Positions 1 through 6,275 of a stretch of 7,393 nucleotides of DNA are shown here, in pieces. The stretch spans positions 1 through 7,393 of the forward strand of contig URUW01000082.1 of assembly GCA_900551205.1 (NCBI GenBank), written 5' to 3'. The translations under genes and the position numbers were made by a program. The first letter of the stretch is position 1. Every line of letters starts with the position of its first letter. This DNA is from an uncultured Collinsella sp. (GTDB taxonomy: Bacteria; Actinomycetota; Coriobacteriia; Coriobacteriales; Coriobacteriaceae). The notes below the pieces were generated by a model. That model worked only from the letters and a program-made list of their open reading frames with translations. It searched no databases and was not told the origin of the DNA.

Positions 1-290
1 TACCGGTTCGTCAATTTCTGTCCCTAAAGCGACCGTTGCTGGAGCGTAAGCCGCTTTACGATGTGATTGAGCAAGACTTTAAGCAAAAAATACGCGTGGC
101 CGAAGAGGAGTTCTATGCGAGCATAGCCCGTCCCACCGATGCCCACCTTTTGGAAATCGTCGAGGGCTCGCCTGTGCTCGATTTGGTTAGGACTACGTAT
201 AACGAGTCAAACGAGGTTGTGGAGTATACGCTCTCGGTTGCTCGTGCCGATCAGTTTAAATACAAGGTTTACCACCAGCGTAGCGATTAG
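1..290 (+). CDS. GntR/HutC-family transcriptional regulator, C-terminal part (5' end outside window)
   Basis: The reading frame is open from base 3 and ends with TAG at 288-290, giving 95 residues of the carboxy-terminal end; the N-terminal winged-helix DNA-binding domain lies before the window. What is visible fits the UTRA effector-binding domain of the HutC subfamily: an EEEFYASIA segment, a patch reading LLEIVEGSPVLDLVRTTYN, then a VVEYTLSVARAD strand, which matches the usual pattern of glycine-serine-proline turn, RTTY and VEY followed by a final strand. A TTG at 36 could be mistaken for a start, but the domain homology continues upstream of it, so this is a truncated gene. In amino-sugar gene clusters, such proteins (NagR, DasR, AgaR-like) bind sugar phosphates and release their operators. 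The palindrome at 329-344, downstream in front of agaS, is a likely target. The exact effector cannot be read from this fragment. Confidence 0.85.
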   Translation, partial: PVRQFLSLKRPLLERKPLYDVIEQDFKQKIRVAEEEFYASIARPTDAHLLEIVEGSPVLDLVRTTYNESNEVVEYTLSVARADQFKYKVYHQRSD

Positions 291-328
291 TGTCTGCACC
301 GTTTCCATATGATGATTCTTTGTATTTA

Positions 329-344
329 ACTGGTTACTACCAGA
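329..344. promoter_or_regulatory. Putative GntR/HutC-family operator (dre/NagR-box-like palindrome)
   Basis: The sequence ACTGGTTACTACCAGA contains a perfect 5-bp inverted repeat (CTGGT and ACCAG) around a 4-bp core. From memory, DasR/NagR-type operators have the form ACTGGT-N4-ACCAGT, so only the core and the last base differ. It overlaps the predicted -35 region of the agaS promoter and lies just after a gene for a HutC-type regulator, so binding there would block RNA polymerase. A second, overlapping repeat, TGGTTA at 331-336 and TAACCA at 345-350, is also present. The regulator assignment is inference. Confidence 0.6.
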
Positions 345-365
345 TAACCAACCGAAGTGTATAAT
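337..365 (+). promoter_or_regulatory. Predicted sigma-70-type promoter of agaS
   Basis: A perfect TATAAT lies at 360-365, with TG directly before it. Seventeen bases upstream, CTACCA (337-342) is a poor -35 match, with 3 of 6 bases. Transcription would start near 372, giving a leader of about 33 bases with the ribosome binding site AGAGAGAGG at 388-396. The weak -35 and the overlapping palindrome suggest a regulated promoter. Confidence 0.6.
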
Positions 366-404
366 TGCACGTCAGAGGATTACTTCTAGAGAGAGGTATT
401 AGAA

Positions 405-1571
405 ATGTTCGAGAAGAGTGTCGAGGAGCTCACCGAGCTCGGCGCCCAGATCACCACGGCCGAGATTGCTCAGCAGCCCGAGCTTTGGCGTGATACGCTC
501 AACATCTATCGCGAGAACAAGGAGGCCATCGAGGCCTTTCTGGCTGAGGCTCGCGCTATGGGCGAGGGCCGTCTGTCCGTTGTCTTCACCGGTGCCGGTA
601 CGTCCGACTATGTTGGCGATACCTGCGCCCCGTACCTGCGTCACGCTGGCAACACTGATCTCTACGACTTTAAGCCCATCGCCACGACCGATATCGTGAG
701 CGCCCCGCGCGACTTCCTGCGCGCTGAGGATCCCACGCTCGTGGTTTCCTTTGCCCGCTCTGGCAACAGCCCCGAGAGCCTTGCCGCCGTTGCCGTTGCC
801 AAGGAGCTCGTCCACAACGTCAAGTTCCTCAACATCACCTGCGCGCCCGAGGGCAAGCTCGCCGTCGAGTCTGCCGATGATCCCAATGCGCTGACGCTGC
901 TCATTCCGCGCGCCAACGACAAGGGCTTCGCCATGACCGGCTCCTACACCTGCATGACCCTGCTCTCTACCCTCATCTTTGACGAGGCTTCCGACGAGCA
1001 GAAGGCCGAGTGGGTCGAGACCATCGCCAAGATGGGCGAGGAGGTCATCGCTCGCGAGTCCGAGGTTGCCGACTACCTCGCTGGCGACTTCAACCGCGTG
1101 ACGTACTTGGGTTCCGGCTCCTTCGGTGGCCTTGCCCAGGAGAGCCAGCTCAAGATCCTCGAGCTTGCTCACGGTCTGGTCGCTACTTCCTACGACACCT
1201 CCATGGGCTATCGTCACGGACCCAAGTCCTTCGTCGACGACAAGACCCTCGTGTTCGTGTTCGTCAACAACGACGCCTACACCCGTCAGTACGACATCGA
1301 CATCCTCAACGAGATCGGTGGCGACAAGATCGCTCAGCACACCGTTGCCGTTCAGCAGGATGGCGCTACCGTCTACGAGGGCGAGTCCTTCACCTTTAAG
1401 GGCTACGAGGCGCTTCCCGAGGGCTACCTTGCTCTGCCGTTCGTGATGTTTGCTCAGGCTATCAGCCTGCTCAACTCCGTGCGCGTGGGCAACACGCCCG
1501 ACACGCCGAGCCCCACCGGTACGGTCAACCGCGTGGTTAAGGGCGTGACGATTCACCCCTTCACCGCTTAA
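405..1571 (+). CDS. agaS: AgaS-type SIS-domain isomerase/deaminase (galactosamine-6-phosphate to tagatose-6-phosphate)
   Basis: This cytoplasmic protein of 388 residues is close to the usual length of AgaS (about 385). AgaS converts galactosamine-6-phosphate to tagatose-6-phosphate with release of ammonia. Two SIS sugar-phosphate domains are visible. The first has TGAGTSDYVGD at residues 62-72 and SFARSGNSPES at 115-125, the serine-rich phosphate-binding loop. The second has GSGSFGGLAQES at 236-247 and MGYRHGPKSF at 267-276, with the histidine-glycine-proline motif typical of sugar isomerases. The C-terminal NTPDTPSPTGTVNRVV block (363-378) is characteristic of the AgaS branch and sets it apart from GlmS. 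The ATG at 405 follows AGAGAGAGG at 388-396. A strong terminator follows, so the gene is probably transcribed alone from its own promoter. The GalNAc pathway role is inferred from family and from the neighbouring deacetylase and LacC-type kinase; the exact substrate is not proven. Confidence 0.92.
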   Translation: MFEKSVEELTELGAQITTAEIAQQPELWRDTLNIYRENKEAIEAFLAEARAMGEGRLSVVFTGAGTSDYVGDTCAPYLRHAGNTDLYDFKPIATTDIVSAPRDFLRAEDPTLVVSFARSGNSPESLAAVAVAKELVHNVKFLNITCAPEGKLAVESADDPNALTLLIPRANDKGFAMTGSYTCMTLLSTLIFDEASDEQKAEWVETIAKMGEEVIARESEVADYLAGDFNRVTYLGSGSFGGLAQESQLKILELAHGLVATSYDTSMGYRHGPKSFVDDKTLVFVFVNNDAYTRQYDIDILNEIGGDKIAQHTVAVQQDGATVYEGESFTFKGYEALPEGYLALPFVMFAQAISLLNSVRVGNTPDTPSPTGTVNRVVKGVTIHPFTA

Positions 1572-1589
1572 TCGCGTCCCCCTGTAAGG

Positions 1590-1626
1590 GCGCCCGTCCG
1601 CTCATAACGGCGGGCGGGCGCTTTTT
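1590..1626 (+). terminator. Rho-independent terminator after agaS
   Basis: A 12-bp G+C-rich stem (1590-1601 with 1610-1621) has a single T-G wobble and an 8-base loop, and is followed directly by TTTTT at 1622-1626. It begins 18 bases after the agaS stop codon and separates agaS from nagA. Confidence 0.9.
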
Positions 1627-1644
1627 GTTATTACGTGGGCTGGG

Positions 1645-1650
1645 TATAAG
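1645..1650 (+). promoter_or_regulatory. Possible -10 element of the nagA promoter
   Basis: TATAAG lies between the agaS terminator and nagA and matches the -10 consensus at 5 of 6 bases. No convincing -35 is visible; the region 17 bases upstream is the T-tract of the terminator. A promoter is needed here if the terminator works efficiently, which is the main reason to propose it. Confidence 0.35.
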
Positions 1651-1678
1651 CATCACCACAGTCAACTGCTTTAGAAGC

Positions 1679-1684
1679 AAGGAG
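1679..1684 (+). promoter_or_regulatory. Ribosome binding site that fixes the nagA start
   Basis: AAGGAG ends 5 bases before the ATG at 1690. An in-frame GTG at 1684 overlaps the last base of this site and cannot use it, so ATG 1690 is the better start. Confidence 0.8.
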
Positions 1685-1689
1685 TGCAT

Positions 1690-2859
1690 ATGAGCACGTA
1701 CGCAATTAAGGCTGACAAGTTCTTCTTGCCGGCAGGCCCGCAACTGGGCGGCTATCTTATGGTCGAGGATGGCGTCTTTGGCGCCTGGCAGGCCGACGAG
1801 CCCTCTTGCGAGATCAAGGACTACACGGGATCGTGGATCGCACCGGGTATGGTCGATACCCACATCCATGGCTTCTACAACCACTCAACTACCGATAACG
1901 ACCCCGAGGGTATCGATATCAGCTCGACTGAGCTCGCCCGTCGCGGTACCACCAGCTGGCTACCCACGACGTTCACCGATGGCGTCGAGCAGATCAAGGA
2001 CGCCTGCGCCGCCATCGCTCAGGCGGACGAGGGTCGCGGCCCCGACTTCTGCGGTGCTCGCATTCAGGGCATCTACCTGGAGGGCCCCTTCTTTACCATG
2101 AAGCACGTGGGCGCGCAGAACCCCGCTTATCTTATCGATCCCTCCGAGGAGGTCTTTGATCAGTGGCAGGAGGCTGCGGGCGGTCGCATCGTTAAGAGCG
2201 CCATGGCGGCCGAGCGCGACGGTGCCGCTGCTTATGCGGCTGCTCTGAACGCCAAGGGTGTGGTGACCAGCATCGGTCACTCCGACGCCACCTACGATGA
2301 GTGCATCGCCGCCATCAACGCCGGTGCCAGCTGCTTTACGCATACCTATAACGGCCAGCGCGGGCTGCATCACCGTGAGCCCGGTGTCGTGGGTGCTGCT
2401 ATGTCCACGTCCGAGACCTACGCCGAGATCATCTGTGACGGCAAGCACGTAAACCCTGCCGCCATCAAGGCGCTGCTGCAGGCCAAGGGCTGGCAGCACA
2501 CGGTACTCATCACCGACTGCCTGGGCTGCGGCGGCATGCCCGAGGGCAGCTACACCAGCGGCGGCATGGACGTCATCATGAAGGACAACCTGTGCTGGCT
2601 CGCCGATGGCAAGAGCATTGCCGGTTCGGTGCTCACGCTTGCCCAGGGCGTCAAGAACATCGTCGACTGGGGCATCGCCAGCGCCGATATCGCCATTCGC
2701 ATGGCAACCGAGGTGCCGGCACGCTCCGCGCACATCGAGGATAAGTGCGGCAGCATCATGCCGGGTCGCGACGCCGACTTTGTCGTGTTCGACCATGAGC
2801 TCACCCTCGTCGAGACGTATGTTGGCGGCCAGAGCGTCGGCAACGCCTTTACCGAGTAA
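1690..2859 (+). CDS. nagA: NagA-family N-acetylhexosamine-6-phosphate deacetylase
   Basis: The product has 389 residues, a normal length for NagA. It belongs to the amidohydrolase superfamily and would cleave acetate from N-acetylglucosamine- or N-acetylgalactosamine-6-phosphate in the cytoplasm. In order: the beta-sandwich start; PGMVDTHIH at 52-60, the first metal motif; YLEGPF with metal ligand E131; SIGHSDA with H197; CFTHTYNG with H218 and N221; REPG at 229-232, likely phosphate contact; CDGKHVNP with H253; and LITDC with the catalytic D276. The C-terminal block from about residue 350 returns to the beta-sandwich. All key residues are present, but the loop around H218 reads THTYNGQ where family members usually have a THLYNAM-like sequence. 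Next to agaS and lacC the GalNAc-6-phosphate substrate (as AgaA) is as likely as GlcNAc-6-phosphate; sequence alone does not decide. The C-terminal 41 residues have a diverged second copy at 5583-5708. Confidence 0.9.
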   Translation: MSTYAIKADKFFLPAGPQLGGYLMVEDGVFGAWQADEPSCEIKDYTGSWIAPGMVDTHIHGFYNHSTTDNDPEGIDISSTELARRGTTSWLPTTFTDGVEQIKDACAAIAQADEGRGPDFCGARIQGIYLEGPFFTMKHVGAQNPAYLIDPSEEVFDQWQEAAGGRIVKSAMAAERDGAAAYAAALNAKGVVTSIGHSDATYDECIAAINAGASCFTHTYNGQRGLHHREPGVVGAAMSTSETYAEIICDGKHVNPAAIKALLQAKGWQHTVLITDCLGCGGMPEGSYTSGGMDVIMKDNLCWLADGKSIAGSVLTLAQGVKNIVDWGIASADIAIRMATEVPARSAHIEDKCGSIMPGRDADFVVFDHELTLVETYVGGQSVGNAFTE

Positions 2860-2871
2860 CGAAAGAAAAAG

Positions 2872-2903
2872 ACGGCGGGCCCGAATCTGCTCGGACCCGC
2901 CGT
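2872..2903 (-). terminator. Terminator between the convergent nagA and flavodoxin genes
   Basis: A 13-bp stem (2872-2884 with 2891-2903, one C-A mismatch) has a 6-base loop. On the minus strand it is followed by a T-rich tract (complement of GAAAGAAAAAG at 2861-2871), so it is a good rho-independent terminator for the minus-strand flavodoxin gene. On the plus strand no T-tract follows, so for nagA it would be at best a weak terminator or a 3'-end stabilising hairpin. Confidence 0.8.
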
Positions 2904-2934
2904 ACGGGTTAAACGCTCAAAAGCACCTTTACAG

Positions 2935-3502
2935 TTACAGCTTGCTAGCGATTTTCTTTGCCGTACGCTTAACGCCGGCCACCAGGCCTCCTGCAGGATG
3001 CTCCTTCTCGTATGCTAGGCGCTTCTCGCGCTTGGCGTACTCTTCGACGATGATGTCTCCATACTCGTCTTCGATCTTGTCGAAGAAGTCGACGGCACCC
3101 TTAATTTCCTCAGCGGTCGGGTGCCCCTTTTGGACACCGCCGGTGAGTTTGAACGGCCCCCACGTATCAAAGCCGGGGCAGCCGTAGACACCCATAAAGA
3201 TGGCCTGCCTCATGCGGCAGATGCCATCGATATCCTTGCCGTACCACTTGTTTTTGCCACCGTAGGTCATAAGGCCAAACACCTTGTCCTGCGGCTGCAA
3301 CACGTTAGTGAGCACGCGTGCCATGTCCTTGTCGATCTCGGAGTAATAGATGCCCGTGGCGACACCAATCAGATGGATACTCGTTTTTGCCGAGCGTTTT
3401 CACATCGAGGGTATCGATTTCGGGGTGCGCCTCGACGATGGCGTCCACGAGCTTTTTCGTATTGCCGTGGTGGCGTGAGGCATAAAGAATGATGGTTCGC
3501 AT
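2935..3502 (-). pseudogene. Flavodoxin-family protein gene, disrupted by a frameshift
   Basis: Read on the minus strand, ATG at 3502-3500 follows AAAGG seven bases upstream and starts MRTIILYASRHHGNTKKLVDAI. This is the first strand and FMN phosphate-binding loop of a flavodoxin (S9, H12, G13, N14, T15). The frame holds to a tyrosine-proline pair at 3379-3374, then is lost. Moving one base forward restores homology at once, giving LIGVATGIYYSEIDKD and then a frame that runs to TAA at 2937-2935. That second part includes the KVFGLMTYGG strand, a likely flavin-contacting loop, and a lysine-rich C-terminus. Without repair the product would stop at residue 65 (codon ending near 3305), after the FMN loop only. 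The net change is 2 bases lost (mod 3), so a small deletion is likely; a sequencing error cannot be excluded. An intact protein would be a cytoplasmic electron carrier or FMN-dependent quinone/iron-related reductase; the partner is unknown. It has no obvious link to amino-sugar use. Confidence 0.8.
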
Positions 3503-3659
3503 AAGAAGGCCTTTCAGCTGTAATTGCATCAATGTCTGTATGGTACCCCGTTACATGGCCGGGATACCGGACGCATCGATGAGCGTGCGGGTTTGTTCTA
3601 TGGTTAGGATTGAAACGGGCGCTTGCGTGAAATAAAGCAGTTGTTCGAAAGGATGGGTA

Positions 3660-4541
3660 ATGGAATACGCTCTCTCCAACGATTCGATTTCTATTAAGGT
3701 TTCCACGGCTGGTGGCTCGTTTACCTCGATTGAGGCCGGAGGTCGCGAGTACTTGTGGCAGGGTGATCCCACCGTGTGGTCCGGCCAGGCGCCGATTTGC
3801 TTCCCGATTTGCGGAGGCTTGCGCGACAACAGCGCCATGACGTTTGCCGGGCATCATGTAAAGCTCGCTCGCCACGGCTTTGCGCGCAAGCAGGAATGGA
3901 AGCTGCTGAGCCAAGGCGAGAACGAGTTGGCTATGTGCCTGGCTTCGGAGGATAACGCCGCGCTGCTGAGCGATTATCCGTATCCGTTTAGGCTCGTCGC
4001 CCGCTATACGCTCGAGGACGCCGCCGTGCGTGTCTCCTATGAGGTTACCAACGAGGGCACCGAGGACATGCCGTTCTTTATCGGTGGGCATCCCGGCTTT
4101 AGGTGCCCGCTCGATGAGGGCGAGGCCTATACGGACTACGAGTTGCGCTTTGAGAAAGAAGAGGCTGCAGAGCTTTGCACCGCTGTCCCTTCGACTGGCT
4201 TGATTGACGTGGACAAGCGCTCCAAGAACCCCATGGTGGGAAAGACGCTGCCCCTGTCGCACGAGCTCTTCGATTTTGCGGAGACCATCTTTGACGTGCT
4301 CGAGAGCCGCCAGGTCACGCTTTCCAAAAAGGGCGAGGACAAGGGCGTCCGCCTGAGCTTTGAGGGCTTCCCATATCTCATTGTGTGGAGCAAGCCCGAG
4401 GGTGATTTTGTGGCAGTTGAGCCTTGGGGCGGCCTTTCGACCTGCTCCGATGAGGACGACGTGCTTGAGCATAAGCGTGGCTGCCTTGTCGCCAAGCCCA
4501 AGGAGACCGTCGTTCGCTCGTTCACGATTGAGATTCTGTAA
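3660..4541 (+). CDS. lacX: Aldose 1-epimerase family protein, LacX-like (galactose mutarotase fold)
   Basis: The product has 293 residues, the usual size of the LacX/YihR-like mutarotase branch, and would interconvert alpha and beta anomers of a hexose or hexose phosphate in the cytoplasm. Visible family marks are the FPICGGLRDN stretch (48-57), HGFAR at 72-76, GGHPGF with the likely catalytic acid H144, and WSKPEGDFVAVEPWGG, where E254 is the likely catalytic base. No signal peptide is present. The ATG at 3660 follows AAAGGA at 3648-3653 with a six-base gap. The lacC-type gene begins 59 bases downstream, so the two are probably cotranscribed, as lacX and the tagatose pathway genes often cluster in other bacteria. 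The exact sugar is not known. In this context an anomer of an N-acetylgalactosamine or tagatose pathway intermediate is a reasonable guess. Confidence 0.85.
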   Translation: MEYALSNDSISIKVSTAGGSFTSIEAGGREYLWQGDPTVWSGQAPICFPICGGLRDNSAMTFAGHHVKLARHGFARKQEWKLLSQGENELAMCLASEDNAALLSDYPYPFRLVARYTLEDAAVRVSYEVTNEGTEDMPFFIGGHPGFRCPLDEGEAYTDYELRFEKEEAAELCTAVPSTGLIDVDKRSKNPMVGKTLPLSHELFDFAETIFDVLESRQVTLSKKGEDKGVRLSFEGFPYLIVWSKPEGDFVAVEPWGGLSTCSDEDDVLEHKRGCLVAKPKETVVRSFTIEIL

Positions 4542-4600
4542 TTCCGTTTTGTCGACTCGTATCGCGAGGCACAAGGAGCCTGCGAGATAAGGAGCTAAAA

Positions 4601-5536
4601 ATGATCCTCACCGTTACGATGAACCCGTCCGTCGATACACGCTATCAGCTCGATGAGCTCATTATCGACGACGTTAACCGTGTGACGCCCGAAAAGACCG
4701 CCGGCGGCAAGGGTCTCAACGTGGCCCGTGTACTGGGTCAGCTGGGCGACGACGTTGTGGCAACCGGTCTACTCGGCGGCCACATGGGCGCCTACATGGC
4801 CGAGCTCATGGATGCCAACGGCATTAAGAATGATTTTGTACCCATCAAGGGCGAGACTCGCATTTGCCTTAACATCCTCCACGCCGGCAACCAGACCGAG
4901 CTACTCGAGAGCGGCCCGACGATTGCCCCTGAGGAGCTCGATGCCTTTACCGCCAAGTTCGCCGAGCTTGCGAGCAAGGCCGCTGTCGTTACCATCTCGG
5001 GTTCGCTGCCCCGTGGTGTCGAGGCAGGCTACTACGCCAAGATCACGGGTATTGCCGAGAACGCCGGCGCCAAGGTGCTGCTCGATACCTCGGGTGCTTC
5101 GCTCGAGGCCGCCCTTAAGTCCGAAATTAAGCCCGAGCTGGTCAAGCCTAACCTGACCGAGATTAACGGCCTTCTGGGCACGAGCTTTACCACCGACGAT
5201 GTGGACGAGCTCCGCGCCGCGCTCGCCTCTGATGCCCGCTTCTCCGATATCCCCTGGGTCGTCGTGTCCATGGGCGCTGCCGGCTCCGTGGGCTTCCATA
5301 ATGGCCGTGCATTCCGCGCCAAGACCCCCGATATCCCCGCCGTTAACGCTACGGGCTCTGGCGATTCGACCATTGCCGGCTTCGCGCATGCGATTGCTGC
5401 TGGCGCGGATGACGAGACGGTGCTGCGTACCGCCAACACCTGCGGCAAGCTCAATGCCATGGATCCCATGACTGGCCACTTGGTTATGGATCGTTGGGAC
5501 GAGGTTTACAACGGCGTTGTCGTGACCGAGCTGTAG
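4601..5536 (+). CDS. lacC: Tagatose-6-phosphate kinase (LacC type, PfkB family)
   Basis: The product has 311 residues, matching LacC (about 310). It would phosphorylate tagatose-6-phosphate with ATP to tagatose-1,6-bisphosphate, the step after AgaS. PfkB marks appear in order: MNPSVD near the N-terminus; TAGGKGLNVARVL at 33-45, the sugar-binding signature; SGSLPRG at 133-139; KPNLTE at 182-187; and NATGSGDS at 249-256 with the catalytic base D255 and the anion hole. The N-terminus (DDVNRV) and the C-terminal ANT-x-GKLNA segment followed by a TGH motif resemble LacC more than 1-phosphofructokinase FruK, though both reactions are possible in this subfamily. The ATG at 4601 follows AAGGAG at 4589-4594 with a six-base gap; a second AAGGAG at 4573-4578 has no matching start. 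The gene is probably cotranscribed with the epimerase gene. The aldolase needed next is not in the window. Confidence 0.9.
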   Translation: MILTVTMNPSVDTRYQLDELIIDDVNRVTPEKTAGGKGLNVARVLGQLGDDVVATGLLGGHMGAYMAELMDANGIKNDFVPIKGETRICLNILHAGNQTELLESGPTIAPEELDAFTAKFAELASKAAVVTISGSLPRGVEAGYYAKITGIAENAGAKVLLDTSGASLEAALKSEIKPELVKPNLTEINGLLGTSFTTDDVDELRAALASDARFSDIPWVVVSMGAAGSVGFHNGRAFRAKTPDIPAVNATGSGDSTIAGFAHAIAAGADDETVLRTANTCGKLNAMDPMTGHLVMDRWDEVYNGVVVTEL

Positions 5537-5582
5537 GAGCTTGTGCGCCGCCCCCGGCATCGGTTGCTTGCTTGTGGTTAGA

Positions 5583-5708
5583 GTTGACGGCAAGTGCGGT
5601 AGCATTATGCCGGGGCGCGACGCCGATGCTGTCGTGTTCAATCCCGACCTTACCCTGGTCGAGACGTATGTGGGTGGCAACAGCGTCGGTAATGCATTTA
5701 CCGAGTAG
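5583..5708 (+). pseudogene. C-terminal remnant of a second nagA gene
   Basis: Bases 5583-5708 encode 41 residues plus TAG that align without gaps to the last 41 residues of the NagA protein encoded at 1690-2859. By hand count 33 of 41 residues and about 100 of 126 bases agree. Shared blocks include KCGSIMPGRDAD, LTLVETYVGG and SVGNAFTE. Many of the base differences are silent third-position changes. So this was once a separate, functional and already diverged gene, rather than a fresh copy of the neighbour. Homology stops abruptly upstream, 46 bases after the lacC stop codon; the catalytic barrel is absent and no ribosome binding site precedes the fragment. It most likely marks the join left when lacC and its upstream DNA replaced the rest of a nagA paralogue, or a deletion after duplication. 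Confidence 0.85.
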
Positions 5709-5740
5709 CTGCCAAATAAACGATCCGAGAGGGGATTTAG

Positions 5741-6214
5741 ATGATTTACGGTGCATTGGGCGATATCGAGGAATACCGCGGAATGCTCAAGGGCCTCGAC
5801 GTGCTGATCGACTGGCTCGAGGAGAACGACCCGGCACAGCTCGAGGTCGGCAGCCATCCGATTTTGGGTGAGAAGGTCTTTGCGAACGTCATGTCTCCCA
5901 TGACGCGTCCCGAGGCTGAGGCTCACTATGAGACGCATCAGCGCTATCACGACCTGCAGATCGACGTCGAGGGTCGCGAGGCCTTCAAGGTCGCTACGGG
6001 CAGCCTGACGCTGGTCCAGGAGTTTGACGAGAAGGACGACTATGATCTGGTCGATTCCGACGCCTCGATCGCCGGCGATCTTGCCGACGACAGATTCGCG
6101 CTGTTCGTTGCCGGCGAGCCCCACATGCCCACGCTCGAGTTCCCGGGCGATGGCGCACAGCCGGTCAAGAAGATCTGCTTTAAGTTGCTTGCCGACGCCT
6201 ACTGGGAGGAGTAG
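5741..6214 (+). CDS. YhcH/YjgK/YiaL (DUF386) family protein, NanQ-like sugar anomerase
   Basis: The product has 157 residues, a typical length for this cupin-like beta-sandwich family. E. coli YhcH (NanQ) of this family speeds the anomer exchange of N-acetylneuraminate; other members act in other sugar pathways. Metal and active-site marks seen are ETHQRYHDLQ at 64-73, with E64, H66, H70 and D71, and GEPHMPTL at 125-132 with H128, followed by a KKICFKL strand at 143-149. These match the family pattern of a glutamate and several histidines around a divalent metal. No signal peptide is present. ATG 5741 follows AGGGG at 5730-5734. It sits downstream of lacC and directly behind the nagA remnant, with no clear promoter of its own, so it probably belongs to the epimerase-lacC transcript or once followed the lost nagA copy. 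The true sugar is not identified by sequence. Confidence 0.88.
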   Translation: MIYGALGDIEEYRGMLKGLDVLIDWLEENDPAQLEVGSHPILGEKVFANVMSPMTRPEAEAHYETHQRYHDLQIDVEGREAFKVATGSLTLVQEFDEKDDYDLVDSDASIAGDLADDRFALFVAGEPHMPTLEFPGDGAQPVKKICFKLLADAYWEE

Positions 6215-6245
6215 CGAGCTGCTCGGCTGAGCTGTTCGTCTGATG

Positions 6246-6271
6246 GCGTGATTCCCCTAGGGAAATCACGC
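6246..6271. repeat. 26-base near-perfect palindrome centred on CCCTAGGG
   Basis: GCGTGATT at 6246-6253 pairs with AATCACGC at 6264-6271. The inner bases add CCCTAGGG; only the pair 6254/6263 is mismatched. The right half repeats at 6295-6310 (16 identical bases, CCCTAGGGAAATCACG, 40 bases further on). The hairpin is not followed by a T-tract, so it is not a classic terminator by itself. It could be an operator, a processing site, or half of a duplicated terminator. Confidence 0.8.
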
Positions 6272-6275
6272 TAGG

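Noticed and set aside
399..1556. Long minus-strand open frame of 385 codons opposite agaS
   Set aside because: agaS on the plus strand has clear SIS motifs and a good ribosome binding site. The antisense frame mirrors its strong third-position C/G bias; the translation is alanine-, glycine-, valine- and leucine-rich with no recognisable motif.
1960..2796. Minus-strand open frame of 278 codons opposite nagA
   Set aside because: It is a compositional shadow of nagA; the translation resembles low-complexity antisense of a G+C-rich gene and lacks a ribosome binding site.
3369..4574. Minus-strand open frame of 401 codons opposite the epimerase gene
   Set aside because: The epimerase has catalytic motifs and a good start; the antisense frame runs through the intergenic region and into the flavodoxin gene in the wrong frame.
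5574..5708. Possible small gene starting at GTG 5574 over the nagA remnant
   Set aside because: No ribosome binding site is present, and the sequence is fully explained as the tail of a lost nagA paralogue without its catalytic domain.
4901..6124. Minus-strand open frame of 407 codons across lacC, the nagA remnant and the yhcH-type gene
   Set aside because: It spans three well-supported plus-strand features and has no domain signature, so it is an antisense shadow.
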